From Colwellia sp. TT2012 (lineage in GTDB: Bacteria; Pseudomonadota; Gammaproteobacteria; Enterobacterales; Alteromonadaceae), in NCBI RefSeq assembly GCF_001440345.1, contig NZ_LJYX01000006.1, forward strand, positions 620,001 to 684,000: a stretch of 64,000 nt of DNA, in the 5' to 3' direction. Position 1 is the first letter of the stretch, and every line of letters starts with the position of its first letter. Positions 30,056 to 39,704 of this stretch are shown here, one piece after another. Under the pieces are notes generated by a model that worked only from the letters and a program-made list of their open reading frames with translations, did not search any database and was not told the DNA's origin. Position numbers and translations under genes: made by a program.

Positions 30056-30898
30056 ATGGCAACTGAAAATGCCCTGTATACGATTTTGACTGAAAAGATA
30101 AAACAAGACACCCTTGTACTGCCAACCTTACCAAAGATAGCATTAAAAGTAAGAAGTGCTGCCGATGATCCTAATATTAACTTGCATCAAATGAGTGATA
30201 TTATTGCTCAAGATCCAGCATTATCTCTAGGTATGCTTAAAGTTGCTAATAATGCTATTTTGGGACGTAGTATTAAAGTTGAAACGGTGCCACAAGCGGT
30301 AACTCGTATAGGCTTAAGGCAAATTAAAAGTATTGCCACGGCCATGGCAATTGAGCAGGTATTTGTATCACATAATGATGTAGTCACCATGTATATGAAT
30401 AAAGCTTGGTTAAAAACCATTGATATTGCTTCGGTGGCGGTAAGTTTGATGGCTATGTATTTAAAAGAGCATAAACATACTTCACTTTCTTTAGATACTA
30501 TTACCTTAGCGGCACTCATACATAATATTGGTGTTTTGCCTATTTTAACTGAGGCTGAAAATCATCCCGATGTTTTTGCTAATCCGACTTTTTTGAAGCA
30601 AGCCATTATTAAGTTATCTGGGCGGATTGGCGGAGCTATCACGCGCAGTTGGGGCTTTTCTGAGGAGTTTACTCTCTTGGCAGAAAGTTGGAGCGACTTA
30701 ACGATTTTACCTACCGAGGTACACTATTTAGATTTCATTCGTGCTGGGGCTATTTATCATAATGTCTTTAAAAATGAGTCAACTAAAGAGGCGCTGTTAA
30801 GCAGTTATACTAAGAAAGGAATCTTACCTGAGGTGGATTATATGGACAGTGATGAATTCAAAGAGAAATGTGATGCGGTAAGAGCTATGTTTATTTAG
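30056..30898 (+). CDS. HDOD domain signalling protein
   Basis: A 280-residue protein consisting mainly of one HDOD domain (about residues 18-215). The N-terminal LPTLPKIALKVRSAADDPN and IAQDPALSLGMLKVAN are diagnostic, and LAALIHNIGVLPIL occupies the place of the HD motif. The metal-binding His-Asp pair is altered to HN, as usual in HDOD proteins, so it is a likely signalling or scaffold domain rather than a phosphodiesterase. There are no GGDEF, EAL or receiver domains attached. A clear AAAGGTGG ribosome site precedes the ATG. It stands alone, convergent with rdgC. Confidence 0.87.
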   Translation: MATENALYTILTEKIKQDTLVLPTLPKIALKVRSAADDPNINLHQMSDIIAQDPALSLGMLKVANNAILGRSIKVETVPQAVTRIGLRQIKSIATAMAIEQVFVSHNDVVTMYMNKAWLKTIDIASVAVSLMAMYLKEHKHTSLSLDTITLAALIHNIGVLPILTEAENHPDVFANPTFLKQAIIKLSGRIGGAITRSWGFSEEFTLLAESWSDLTILPTEVHYLDFIRAGAIYHNVFKNESTKEALLSSYTKKGILPEVDYMDSDEFKEKCDAVRAMFI

Positions 30899-30946
30899 CT
30901 AGTCAATATTTTATATAAAATAAAGTGGCGTCATTGAGTATAAGAA

Positions 30947-30969
30947 GAGGGCGATATAATATCGCCCTC
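30947..30969. terminator. Hairpin between the HDOD gene and convergent rdgC
   Basis: A 23-bp near-perfect palindrome (GAGGGCGATAT and its complement around one A). It lies between converging genes and is symmetric, so it likely terminates both, although the T-run is short. Confidence 0.7.
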
Positions 30970-31013
30970 AATTGTGTCAATTAAATTTTAAGGCACTCTT
31001 GTAATGCACAATA

Positions 31014-31937
31014 TTAATCTTTTTCTAGAGGATCCGTTGTTTTCATGGAAAATTCAGCTAAAAGATCGATAATAAAACGGTTTAGCTCGCCAGCCATTAA
31101 GGCAAAATCAGCGTCAAGTTTAGCGACTACGTCATCGCTATCAATATCATCATTTTGTTCTTGTATAACATCAAAAAACTTAATTCGCTTAATGGCTAAA
31201 TCATCACATAAAATAAAGGATAAAGATTCATCCCATTCTAGGGCTATTTTAACCACGTATTTATCCGCATCTAAATGCGCTTGAATTTCATCTCCTATTA
31301 GATCTTGATTTTTTACCCTAACTACCGCGCCATCATCACCTAAAGCGTTAAATTCGGCTTCCATACCTAAAGTAAACTTGCCACCTAAACTTTTTTCGCT
31401 TAGCCAAGTTGTCATGGTTTCATCGACACAAATATCAGGATCAAAGCTGGTCACAGGCAAGGTGCCAAGTACTTTACGTAATAATGCTAATAAATCTTCT
31501 GCTTTACCACGTGAACTTGAATTAATGACAATGATATTATTTACTGGGCTGATATAAGCGTGTGTATCGGTAATACGGGAAAAAGCACGAGGCAGTAATT
31601 CGAATATAATATCTTCTTTAAACTGCTCCCGCTCTTTTTTTGTAGCGCCGCGGCCTTGCTCTTGTTCAAGTAAATTAACCTTCTGTTCTACCATATCTTT
31701 GATAACAGGCGCAGGAAGTATTTTTTCTTCTTTACGAGCACAGATTAAAAAATTATCGTCTGCGCTATGAACACTCGAGTCACCATGTTTGCCTAAAGCA
31801 TTAATCCAACCAAAGTGTGCTAGTTCTGTCGAGCCTAATGGAGTAAATAGGTGTTCAGATAAGTGTTTTTCTAAGTCTTCCTCTGACCATTCAAATGGGC
31901 GAGTAAAGGCAAAAAAGTATAGGTTTTTAAACCACAT
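31014..31937 (-). CDS. rdgC: Recombination-associated protein RdgC
   Basis: A 307-residue protein matching RdgC in length and sequence. It starts MWFKNLYFFAFTRPFEW and contains FTPLGSTELAHFGWINALG and ICARKEEKILPAPVIKDM. RdgC is a ring-shaped dimer that binds DNA without sequence preference and restrains RecA; it matters when replication restart genes fail. The gene is preceded by a short gap to the histidine kinase gene and is convergent with the HDOD gene. No odd features are seen. Confidence 0.95.
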   Translation of the reverse strand: MWFKNLYFFAFTRPFEWSEEDLEKHLSEHLFTPLGSTELAHFGWINALGKHGDSSVHSADDNFLICARKEEKILPAPVIKDMVEQKVNLLEQEQGRGATKKEREQFKEDIIFELLPRAFSRITDTHAYISPVNNIIVINSSSRGKAEDLLALLRKVLGTLPVTSFDPDICVDETMTTWLSEKSLGGKFTLGMEAEFNALGDDGAVVRVKNQDLIGDEIQAHLDADKYVVKIALEWDESLSFILCDDLAIKRIKFFDVIQEQNDDIDSDDVVAKLDADFALMAGELNRFIIDLLAEFSMKTTDPLEKD

Positions 31938-32013
31938 AAGTAATTCCTAGGCTGATAAGGGCGTATTTTGGCGATTATCATACCTGAATTATGGTCTTTA
32001 GACAGCAAGCTTT

Positions 32014-33753
32014 TTAACTATACCTCATATCTGGGAAGGTTATGCGATATCTTAAACCTTCACCTTCTGCAGAATATGCATCGATAGAGCCATTAAGGGT
32101 GTCTATGACAAGGTTCTTGATAATATGAGTGCCTAAACCAGTACCACCGTTGTTTGCTTGAGTGGTGTAAAATGGCTCAAATATCCGCTCAAGCTGCTCC
32201 TCATTAACTCCAATACCATTATCTCGATAAAGTATCACTAGTCTTTGCTGTTCTACGGCAATATCAATAGTCATTTCACCGCGGTTAATATTTGGGAAGC
32301 CATGAGAAAGAGAATTGATAATTAAATTGATAATAATTTGCGCTATAGCCCCTGGGTGGGTATATATTTCAATATGTGGATCGCAATGAACTTTGATACT
32401 ATGGTTGGTTTTCTTTAATTTAGGATGAATAGAATGAATAATTTCATCAAGGTATTTAGCAATATTGATTAACCTCACTTTGTCATTAGTTTGATCAACA
32501 GCGACCTGTTTAAAGCTGGTGATCAATTCTGCGGCTCTTTGTAAGTTATTTGAAAGTAGTTCAACACATTGCCCGGCATTATCAATAAAGCTGTCGATAG
32601 TACGTTTAGACAGTTTTTGCGAATTTATGTCCTGTTGAAATTTATGGATTATATCTGAGAGGTAACTTGCTGAGGTAATGCTAATACCAATGGGGGTATT
32701 AATTTCATGGGAAACTTCAGCACTAAGCAAGCCCAGTGAGGCCATTTTTTCGGCTTCTAACAGCCTATCTTGAGCTCTACTCAATTCTATTATCGAAATT
32801 TTTAAATCTTTATTGGTCGTGATTAACGTGCTTTCGGTTTTACGGCGACGGTTATTTTCTGCTTCTAACTGATGCTGTTGGGCTAACATGTCCTTTTTTT
32901 GTACTTCCATTCGTAATAAGGTGCGGCTTAACGTAGACGTTTTTCTTGCCACCTCTTGTTCAAGTAACGAGTTTTGCTCATCTAATTTATCATTGGCTAA
33001 GTTTGTTTCTCGTTGCGATAATGCCAACTTGTCTTTAAATTCAACCAGCTCATCGATAAGGTTGTTATAAGCATCTTCTAAGACATTCAGCTCATTTCTT
33101 TCATTATTCATACTATGAAATTTAGACGCTTCAGGATCATGTAAATCAAGTTGCTTCATTTTGTCGGTGAGCTCTTGTAAAGGCTCAGTTAATAATTTGG
33201 TAAAAGCCAATGAGAATAAAAAGATCAAAAACGCCGTTTTTACAATAGCGTTGCCGATAAGAAAGTATATGCCTACTTCTATGCGACTAAATATAACATC
33301 ATTACTCGATAATAAAGTAACGGTACCAACGGTAGTTGTTCGGCCTGAAAATTCAAATATTAAGGGGAAAGAGTGTCCAAATAAACCTTCACTAATAGAG
33401 CTTATACTTTGATGTTCGCTATAGGTTTCTTGGACGGTTGAGGGTAGGGTAAGTACTTCGCCAAGTTGAGCGATAACTTTATTAGCTTCATCCGTTACTG
33501 TGATCCCCTTAATCATAGGGATGGCGATTAAACCTTTAGATATATCAATAGCTTGTTGGGTATTAAGTTCCCAAACTGCGCGAGTTAAACTGCCACTAAT
33601 GGTTTTTTGTAAGGTCAATAACTCACTATTGATATGACTTTTTGTATTAAAATATTCAGCAATAATTTGAATGCCCGTAACACTGAAGGTCAAAATAAAA
33701 TAAACAGAGAGTACTTTTGATAGCAGCTTACGAGATATACTGGTTATTTTCAT
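32014..33753 (-). CDS. Orphan sensor histidine kinase with periplasmic domain and long coiled coil
   Basis: A 579-residue kinase. Membrane spans lie near residues 13-33 and 165-187, enclosing a periplasmic sensor of about 130 residues. A HAMP-like segment (TEPLQELTDKMKQLDL) and a long coiled coil (about 215-335) follow. The phospho-acceptor is in AEVSHEINTPIG (His near 348). The ATPase boxes are NLIINSLSHGF, DNGIGVNEEQLERIFEPF and GGTGLGTHIIK. No response regulator is adjacent, since rdgC is upstream in sequence and a porin downstream. The signal is unknown. All catalytic motifs are intact. Confidence 0.88.
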   Translation of the reverse strand: MKITSISRKLLSKVLSVYFILTFSVTGIQIIAEYFNTKSHINSELLTLQKTISGSLTRAVWELNTQQAIDISKGLIAIPMIKGITVTDEANKVIAQLGEVLTLPSTVQETYSEHQSISSISEGLFGHSFPLIFEFSGRTTTVGTVTLLSSNDVIFSRIEVGIYFLIGNAIVKTAFLIFLFSLAFTKLLTEPLQELTDKMKQLDLHDPEASKFHSMNNERNELNVLEDAYNNLIDELVEFKDKLALSQRETNLANDKLDEQNSLLEQEVARKTSTLSRTLLRMEVQKKDMLAQQHQLEAENNRRRKTESTLITTNKDLKISIIELSRAQDRLLEAEKMASLGLLSAEVSHEINTPIGISITSASYLSDIIHKFQQDINSQKLSKRTIDSFIDNAGQCVELLSNNLQRAAELITSFKQVAVDQTNDKVRLINIAKYLDEIIHSIHPKLKKTNHSIKVHCDPHIEIYTHPGAIAQIIINLIINSLSHGFPNINRGEMTIDIAVEQQRLVILYRDNGIGVNEEQLERIFEPFYTTQANNGGTGLGTHIIKNLVIDTLNGSIDAYSAEGEGLRYRITFPDMRYS

Positions 33754-34034
33754 ATCAGTTATCTTTTAGGTGATTTTTAGGGACATATCGTTAATTCTAG
33801 TAAAACCAATTTTAAAAGAGCGCGAAATTAAAATTCATAGTCTAAAATTATATTAATTAGTCAATTGAAACATTATTTTATCTAAATAGATACTATGACA
33901 GCTAGAGGTACTCTTTATGAAGTGTAAGCTGATGGATGTAATAAAAGTGCAATAAAGATCTTGTAGGCTACTCACTATTAATCAGTCACCTGACTTCTCA
34001 TATATTATTTGGATATACTCATAAAACAGATTAA
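33754..34034. other. Intergenic region between histidine kinase and porin genes
   Basis: Part of a 481-bp gap between divergent genes. It holds the kinase promoter region and no gene I can support. The remainder (34035-34112) contains a possible signal-peptide remnant listed separately, then about 120 bp of AT-rich leader ahead of the porin. Confidence 0.5.
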
Positions 34035-34112
34035 AGCATTAGGGCAATAACGATCTTTTTTCTATTAACTATGCCAATGTTTGCAGCCGATAAAGCGCTA
34101 ACGAAAGCCTAA
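34035..34112 (+). pseudogene. Possible remnant of a secreted-protein N-terminus
   Basis: One short frame reads FFLLTMPMFAADKALTKA before a stop, like the end of a cleavable signal peptide (MPMFAA then DKAL) with a few mature residues. It has no usable start, because a stop lies directly upstream in frame. It may be the relic of a small exported protein, or chance. Confidence 0.3.
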
Positions 34113-34234
34113 GACAATAAAGAAGTTATCTATTTTACGGGAAGTTAAATATTTTATTATAAGAAACGGAATAAAAACGCCATATTATAATAATCAAACA
34201 GTCATTAATAACTAATAACTAAAGGTTTAAAAAA

Positions 34235-35182
34235 ATGAATTTTTCTAAAAAAGCACTACTAGTCTCAATGTTTTATACTGCTACGGTACCTGCCATGGCT
34301 GCATCGGTAGATATTTACGGTAGAGCTGATGTTTCAGTACAATCATCAGATGAAGGTGACGGTAAATTTACTGAAATTAAAAGTAATGCCTCACGACTTG
34401 GCTTTAAAGGCACTCATGAATTAAGTGAAGGCCTTGAAGTCGTATATAAAGCTGAATTTGAAGTTGATATAGATGGTGATGGTGAGACCTTTAAGACACG
34501 TAATCAATATATTGGTTTGAAGGGCGTTTTTGGTGAATTTTTACTCGGTAAAAATGACACCATGTTAAAACAGTCCCAAGGTAAAGTGGACATTTTTAGC
34601 GATCATAATGGTGATATCAAACACCTCTGGGTTGGTGAAAACCGTTTAAGTGATACACTTAGTTATAAGTCTCCTAAATTTAAGGGCTTACAGTTAGGTC
34701 TAACTTATATGGCTGAAGACGATGTAGATTCTGATGATGCTTATTCTATGGCGATTTTCTACGGTGATAAAAATTTGAAAAAATCAAAGGTTTATGCTGC
34801 AGTTGCCTTTGATTCTGATGTCAAAGGAAAGTCAAAAGATGGCGCAGTGTCCGGGCACTTTGACACAATGCGCGCGACCGTGTCGGGAAAAATTGCCGGT
34901 ATCACATTAGGTTTAATGTTACAAAACCAAGAAGAAATTGAAACGGGTGCTGAAATGGACGGTGTCATGTTTTCAGCAAAATATTCTTTTGATAACATCA
35001 CCCTAAAAGGACAGTTTCAAGCAGCAGATCATAAAGATGGTGATAGTCGTAATGGCATAACAGCAGGTATCGATTATAAGCTTGCTAAAAGCACTAAACT
35101 TTATGCCTTTTATACTAGCTTTGATTTAGACACAGCCAATGATGAAGATTATTTAGCTGTGGGCATTCAGTACAAGTTCTAA
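34235..35182 (+). CDS. Gram-negative porin (OmpC/OmpU-like)
   Basis: A 315-residue outer-membrane porin. The signal peptide ends PAMAA near residue 23, and the mature start SVDIYGRADVSVQ is the classic first strand of general porins. SNASRLGFKGTHELSEGLEVVYKAEFE and TRNQYIGLKGVFGEFLLGKND match the porin_4 family, and the chain ends in phenylalanine (GIQYKF), the BAM signal. Acidic Asp/Glu-rich loops suggest a cation preference, which is inference. It lies just before phoB, but the Pho box found nearby is downstream of it, so it is not clearly in the Pho regulon. A terminator follows at 35225. Confidence 0.92.
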   Translation: MNFSKKALLVSMFYTATVPAMAASVDIYGRADVSVQSSDEGDGKFTEIKSNASRLGFKGTHELSEGLEVVYKAEFEVDIDGDGETFKTRNQYIGLKGVFGEFLLGKNDTMLKQSQGKVDIFSDHNGDIKHLWVGENRLSDTLSYKSPKFKGLQLGLTYMAEDDVDSDDAYSMAIFYGDKNLKKSKVYAAVAFDSDVKGKSKDGAVSGHFDTMRATVSGKIAGITLGLMLQNQEEIETGAEMDGVMFSAKYSFDNITLKGQFQAADHKDGDSRNGITAGIDYKLAKSTKLYAFYTSFDLDTANDEDYLAVGIQYKF

Positions 35183-35224
35183 ATTTTAATAGCAGTTGTT
35201 AATGCTTAGTTAATAATTATCAGT

Positions 35225-35252
35225 TAAAAGTCGCGTCAGCGGCTTTTTTGTG
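35225..35252 (+). terminator. Rho-independent terminator after the porin gene
   Basis: AAAGTCGC and GCGGCTTT pair across a GTCA loop (one G-T wobble), followed by a T run. It separates the porin from the phoB promoter. Confidence 0.85.
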
Positions 35253-35297
35253 TGTATAGGCTTGCTAAAGCATTAAGCCTGCTTGATAATTTTCTTT

Positions 35298-35326
35298 TTG
35301 TCATAAAACTGTCACTTAACTTCGGC
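35298..35326 (+). promoter_or_regulatory. PhoB binding site (Pho box) upstream of phoB
   Basis: TTGTCAT at 35298 and CTGTCAC at 35309 are 11-bp-spaced direct repeats separated by AAAA, an excellent match to the Pho box consensus. A weaker third unit (CTTCGGC) follows at 35320. The site ends about 90 bp before the phoB ATG, and a weak -10-like stretch lies shortly after. This implies autoregulation of phoBR. Confidence 0.87.
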
Positions 35327-35413
35327 ACAATAAGCTATCGAGTGTGACCGTTTGTTAATATTAGTTTATTAGCAGAAGGTGCCATCAGTTAGTCATATTA
35401 TTAGGATGTATAC

Positions 35414-36109
35414 ATGAGTCGGAATATATTAGTCGTTGAGGATGAAACCCCTATCAGGGAAATGATTTGCTTTGTATTAGATCAAAATGGTTTTAATGCT
35501 ATAGAGGCCTGTGATATCGAGCAAGCCCTAGCTAAAATTCAAGAACCTTACCCTGATTTAATATTACTTGACTGGATGTTGCCTGGTGGCACCGGTGTAT
35601 CCTTGGCAAAAAAATTAAAGCAAAATGAATACACCCGTAACATCCCTGTCATTATGCTAACAGCCCGAAGTGATGAAGATGATAAAGTAAAAGGTTTTGA
35701 GGCAGGAGTTGATGACTATGTGACTAAACCATTTTCCCCTAAAGAGCTTATTGCCCGCATTAAAGCGGTTATTCGTCGTGTTTCACCAACGTCTCTTGAA
35801 GAGGAAGTTGACTTTCATGGTCTAAAGCTCGATCCCGTTTCTCATCGTGTTGCCATCAATGGAAGGAGTTTGGATCTAGGGCCGACCGAGTTTCGATTAT
35901 TACACTTTTTTATGACCCATACTGAAAGAGTCTATTCGCGAGAACAGTTACTTGATAATGTCTGGGGCACCAATGTTTATGTAGAAGATAGAACGGTGGA
36001 TGTGCACATAAGGCGTTTGCGTAAAGCTATTTCAGGTGAAGGTCATGATGATTTTGTTCAAACTGTACGTGGTGCAGGCTACCGATTTTCTAGTAAATTA
36101 AAGAAGTAA
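35414..36109 (+). CDS. phoB: Phosphate regulon response regulator PhoB
   Basis: A 231-residue OmpR/PhoB-type regulator. The receiver domain (about 1-120) carries the acidic pair in [10 protein letters not shown], the phospho-acceptor Asp in [11 protein letters not shown] (near 54), and the Lys of [10 protein letters not shown] (near 106). The winged-helix DNA-binding domain (about 130-228) contains [24 protein letters not shown] and [12 protein letters not shown]. Phosphorylated PhoB activates phosphate-scavenging genes. The gene is preceded by a Pho box and followed by phoR after 43 bp. Length and motifs are normal. Confidence 0.96.
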   Translation: MSRNILVVEDETPIREMICFVLDQNGFNAIEACDIEQALAKIQEPYPDLILLDWMLPGGTGVSLAKKLKQNEYTRNIPVIMLTARSDEDDKVKGFEAGVDDYVTKPFSPKELIARIKAVIRRVSPTSLEEEVDFHGLKLDPVSHRVAINGRSLDLGPTEFRLLHFFMTHTERVYSREQLLDNVWGTNVYVEDRTVDVHIRRLRKAISGEGHDDFVQTVRGAGYRFSSKLKK

Positions 36110-36152
36110 ATATTCTATGGTTTTTTTAATATTGCAAAGTAATTAGGTAAGC

Positions 36153-37457
36153 ATGTATTTTCGTTTATCTTTTAAAAATATAGTTTCTCGTTTCTTCGCC
36201 ATACTGATTGCCAGTGCTTTTGTCGGCTGGTTATTTGACCGTGTGCTGTTAGTTATGCTAGCCAGCAGCATATTTTTATTAATATGGCATTACCATCATC
36301 TGTTTAAATTAATTAAGTGGTTATGGCAATCTAAGGCATTGTCTCCGCCACAAGCAAGTGGTGTTTGGGGCTATTTATATGATGGTCTATATCGCCAAGT
36401 GAAACAGCAACGTAATAAACAAAAGCAGCTCAATGAAAAAATCCGCCGTTTTCGTGATGGTGCTGAAGCACTTCCCGATGCGGCATTAATGTTATCAGAA
36501 GAATTAACCATCGAGTGGGGTAACAAAAAAGCACAGCGGCTTTTGGGGGTTAGATGGCCGGATGACTTTGGTCTGCGCATAGATAACTTGTTACGTGCGC
36601 CAGAATTCGCTGCTTACTTAGCCTTAGAAAACTTTGAGTCTCCTTGCCTGTTAATTTCTCCAGTAAATCCAGCAGTACAATTAGAGATACGTATTATGGC
36701 GTATGGCAGCGAGCATGTGCTCCTCTTGGCAAGGGATATTTCTAATATTCAGCGTTTAGAAGATATGCGTCGTGATTTTGTTGCCAACGTCTCCCATGAA
36801 CTAAAAACACCTTTAACCGTTGTTCGCGGTTATGTTGAAATGATCCAAGCTTCAAAGGATTCATTTGAGCCACATTGGCAAAAAGCATTTCAGACTATTG
36901 AAGAGCAAGTATCTCGTATGGATCGTCTCGTTGAACAATTACTCAATCTAGCGAAAATAGAAAATAATAGTAATGATGACAAACAATGGGTAGATATGGC
37001 GCAATTAATTACTACCTTGGTTGATGAGGTTACTTGGCTTAATCAGAATAAACAGCATAAAATCACGCTAAATATTAGCAGCAATGTTAAAATTTGGGGT
37101 GCTGAAACTGAGCTTAAGAGTGCTTGTGCTAACCTTTTATCTAATGCTATTGCCTATACTCAGCCCAATGGCTGTATCGATGTTAGATGGCAGTTACAAG
37201 ACGATAAAGCTATTTTTTCCGTCAAAGATAACGGTGATGGTATTAAACCTGAACATGTCAATCGATTAACTGAACGCTTTTATCGTATTGATAAGTCCAG
37301 ATCTAGAGATACGGGTGGCTCTGGTTTAGGCTTAGCAATAGTTAAGCACGTCTTACACCACCATCAAGCAGAATTGGTTATTAATAGTCACTGGGGTAAA
37401 GGCAGTGAATTCTCAATCTATTTTGATCAAAGTGCTTTGTCGGATACTGCGCGCTAG
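36153..37457 (+). CDS. phoR: Phosphate regulon sensor kinase PhoR
   Basis: A 434-residue membrane kinase. Two hydrophobic segments near residues 10-55 have little periplasmic loop between them, as in E. coli PhoR. A charged linker and a PAS-like domain (about 95-195, LPDAALMLSEELTIEWGNKKA) follow. HisKA has FVANVSHELKTPLTVVRGYV (His near 213), and the ATPase domain has ANLLSNAIAYT, VKDNGDGIKPEHV and GGSGLGLAIVKHVL. It senses phosphate sufficiency through the Pst system in the model species. It is cotranscribed with phoB. Confidence 0.95.
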   Translation: MYFRLSFKNIVSRFFAILIASAFVGWLFDRVLLVMLASSIFLLIWHYHHLFKLIKWLWQSKALSPPQASGVWGYLYDGLYRQVKQQRNKQKQLNEKIRRFRDGAEALPDAALMLSEELTIEWGNKKAQRLLGVRWPDDFGLRIDNLLRAPEFAAYLALENFESPCLLISPVNPAVQLEIRIMAYGSEHVLLLARDISNIQRLEDMRRDFVANVSHELKTPLTVVRGYVEMIQASKDSFEPHWQKAFQTIEEQVSRMDRLVEQLLNLAKIENNSNDDKQWVDMAQLITTLVDEVTWLNQNKQHKITLNISSNVKIWGAETELKSACANLLSNAIAYTQPNGCIDVRWQLQDDKAIFSVKDNGDGIKPEHVNRLTERFYRIDKSRSRDTGGSGLGLAIVKHVLHHHQAELVINSHWGKGSEFSIYFDQSALSDTAR

Positions 37458-37491
37458 CTCATAGTAAAGGTGAATATTACTTTATAGTTAC

Positions 37492-37531
37492 TCGTCATAT
37501 TTTTGTCATAAAACATCGGCATAACTGTCAT
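37492..37531 (+). promoter_or_regulatory. PhoB binding array upstream of pstS
   Basis: Four units lie at exact 11-bp steps: TCGTCAT (37492), TTGTCAT (37503), a degenerate CATCGGC (37514) and CTGTCAT (37525). This fits two tandem PhoB dimers. A TATAGT -10 hexamer begins about 11 bp after the array, so the last unit replaces the -35 element as at known Pho promoters. Confidence 0.87.
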
Positions 37532-37586
37532 ATTAACTTCGTATAGTATGAATAATTAATCAGTTCAAACTCTTATTGGAGACACC

Positions 37587-38549
37587 ATGAGTTTTAAAAA
37601 AATGTTAAGTATTATTAGTTTATCAAGTCTAGTTAGTTTTTCTGCTCTCGCACTCGATGACCAATTACCAGAATATAAAAAAGTTAGCGGTATATCGGGC
37701 AATGTATCTTCAGTTGGCTCTGATACATTAGCTAATATGATGACTTTTTGGGCCGAAGAGTTTAAGCGTACTTATCCAAACGTTAATATACAAATTCAAG
37801 CCGCCGGTTCCTCAACTGCGCCACCGGCATTGACTGAAGCCACCGCAAATTTAGGACCGATGAGCCGTAAAATGAAAATGCGAGAAATTGAATCTTTTCA
37901 AAAACGCTATGGTTATAAACCGACTAGAGTTAGAGTTGCTATTGATGCTTTAGCTGTTTTTGTTCATAAAGATAATCCGTTAGAAGGGCTAACAATCGCT
38001 CAAGTCGACGCTATATTCTCCAACAATCGTAAATGCGGAGCTAATAAAAATATTGACCGTTGGGGAGACCTTGGTTTATCAGGAGCTTGGACAGGCAAAG
38101 ATGTACAATTATATGGTCGAAATTCTGTTTCGGGTACCTATGGCTACTTTAAAAAGAAAGCGTTATGTAAAGGGGACTTTAAAAATAGTGTCAATGAGCA
38201 ACCGGGTTCAGCATCGGTCGTTCAATCTGTATCAGCCTCACTGAACGGTATTGGTTACTCAGGTATAGGTTATCGTACTTCTGGAGTCCGAGCTTTACCT
38301 TTAGCTAAAAAAGGCAAAAACTATATTGAAGCTAATGTGGAAAATGCCATTTCAGGAAAATATCCGTTATCGCGCTATTTGTATGTCTATGTAAATAAAC
38401 ATCCTAATAAGTCGCTGCCACCTATGGAAGCTGAATTTTTGAAAATGATACTGTCTAAATCAGGTCAAGCCATTGTTGAAAAAGATGGCTATATACCCTT
38501 GCCAAGTGCCGTTGCGGCAAAAGAGTACCAAAAACTAGGCTTGTTATAA
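37587..38549 (+). CDS. pstS: Phosphate ABC transporter substrate-binding protein (PstS family)
   Basis: A 320-residue periplasmic protein with a signal peptide ending SFSALA near residue 22. [24 protein letters not shown] and [25 protein letters not shown] form the phosphate-binding loops, and [19 protein letters not shown] a later one. Family members deliver phosphate to the PstCAB importer. No pstC, pstA or pstB follows; the next gene is ispH. This copy may therefore feed a transporter encoded elsewhere or act as a sensor. A Pho box array sits 56 bp upstream of its start, and GGAGAC is its ribosome site. Confidence 0.9.
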   Translation: MSFKKMLSIISLSSLVSFSALALDDQLPEYKKVSGISGNVSSVGSDTLANMMTFWAEEFKRTYPNVNIQIQAAGSSTAPPALTEATANLGPMSRKMKMREIESFQKRYGYKPTRVRVAIDALAVFVHKDNPLEGLTIAQVDAIFSNNRKCGANKNIDRWGDLGLSGAWTGKDVQLYGRNSVSGTYGYFKKKALCKGDFKNSVNEQPGSASVVQSVSASLNGIGYSGIGYRTSGVRALPLAKKGKNYIEANVENAISGKYPLSRYLYVYVNKHPNKSLPPMEAEFLKMILSKSGQAIVEKDGYIPLPSAVAAKEYQKLGLL

Positions 38550-38574
38550 TATTTACCACGGGTACTTTTTTGAT

Positions 38575-38647
<73 letters not shown>

Positions 38648-38774
38648 TATAACCCCTGCAATATGTACTCTTTATGGTTAGCTACTTTAGCCGCTGTTAA
38701 AATATAGATAATTGTACTGTTTCGTTGATATAATGCCAACCAGCTTTTGTTATTGCTTATTTTGAAGGAAAGGT

Positions 38775-39704
38775 ATGGAAATTATTTTAGCCAACCCTCG
38801 TGGTTTTTGTGCGGGTGTTGATAGAGCCATTAGTATTGTTGAACGCGCATTAGATTTATTTGGTGCGCCTATCTATGTCCGTCATGAAGTTGTCCACAAT
38901 AAATTTGTTGTCGATGGGCTAAAAAAACGTGGTGCTATATTTGTTGAGGAACTCGATGAAGTTCCTGATGATAATACTATTATTTTCAGTGCTCACGGCG
39001 TATCTAAAGCAGTTAAAGACGAAGCTAAAAATAGAGATTTGAAAGTATTTGATGCCACATGCCCTTTAGTAACTAAAGTTCATATGGAAGTGTCTCGTGT
39101 TAGTCGTAAAAACATTGAGTGTATTCTCATCGGTCATGCCGGTCATCCAGAAGTAGAAGGTACTATGGGGCAATATAGTAATGATTCTGCCGGTATTTAC
39201 TTAGTTGAGTCTCCAGAGGATGTCGCAACTTTAGTAGTGAAAAATCCAGAGAAACTCTATTTTTGTAGCCAAACCACCTTATCCGTAGATGATACTGTGG
39301 ATGTTATTACTGCCCTCAAAGCTAAATTTCCATTGATTGAAGGGCCACGTAAAGATGATATTTGTTATGCCACTCAGAACCGTCAAGATGCCGTTCGTGA
39401 AATAGCGGATAAAGTTGATCTTATGTTGGTCGTTGGTTCAAAAAATAGCTCTAACTCCAATCGACTTAAAGAGTTAGCAAGTAAAATGGGTGTCACCTCG
39501 TATTTAATTGATACTGCAGAAAATATTGAAGCTGATTGGTTAACTGGGGTTAACAAAGTGGGAGTAACCGCGGGAGCTTCAGCGCCAGCAGTGTTAATTA
39601 CACAAGTTGTTGAAGCGCTAAAAAACTATGGCGGTCATCAAGTTACCGAACATCCAGGCAAAGAAGAAAACATCGTATTTGCAGTCCCGATAGAATTGCG
39701 TTAG
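38775..39704 (+). CDS. ispH: 4-hydroxy-3-methylbut-2-enyl diphosphate reductase
   Basis: A 309-residue iron-sulfur enzyme that performs the last step of the MEP isoprenoid pathway, making IPP and DMAPP. The three cluster cysteines are visible in [24 protein letters not shown] and [16 protein letters not shown], the conserved catalytic Glu region (TVDVI), and SSNSNRL for substrate binding are also present. GGAAAGG precedes the ATG. Next door is the minor-pilin cluster, an arrangement known from Pseudomonas, where ispH borders pilE. Confidence 0.97.
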   Translation: MEIILANPRGFCAGVDRAISIVERALDLFGAPIYVRHEVVHNKFVVDGLKKRGAIFVEELDEVPDDNTIIFSAHGVSKAVKDEAKNRDLKVFDATCPLVTKVHMEVSRVSRKNIECILIGHAGHPEVEGTMGQYSNDSAGIYLVESPEDVATLVVKNPEKLYFCSQTTLSVDDTVDVITALKAKFPLIEGPRKDDICYATQNRQDAVREIADKVDLMLVVGSKNSSNSNRLKELASKMGVTSYLIDTAENIEADWLTGVNKVGVTAGASAPAVLITQVVEALKNYGGHQVTEHPGKEENIVFAVPIELR

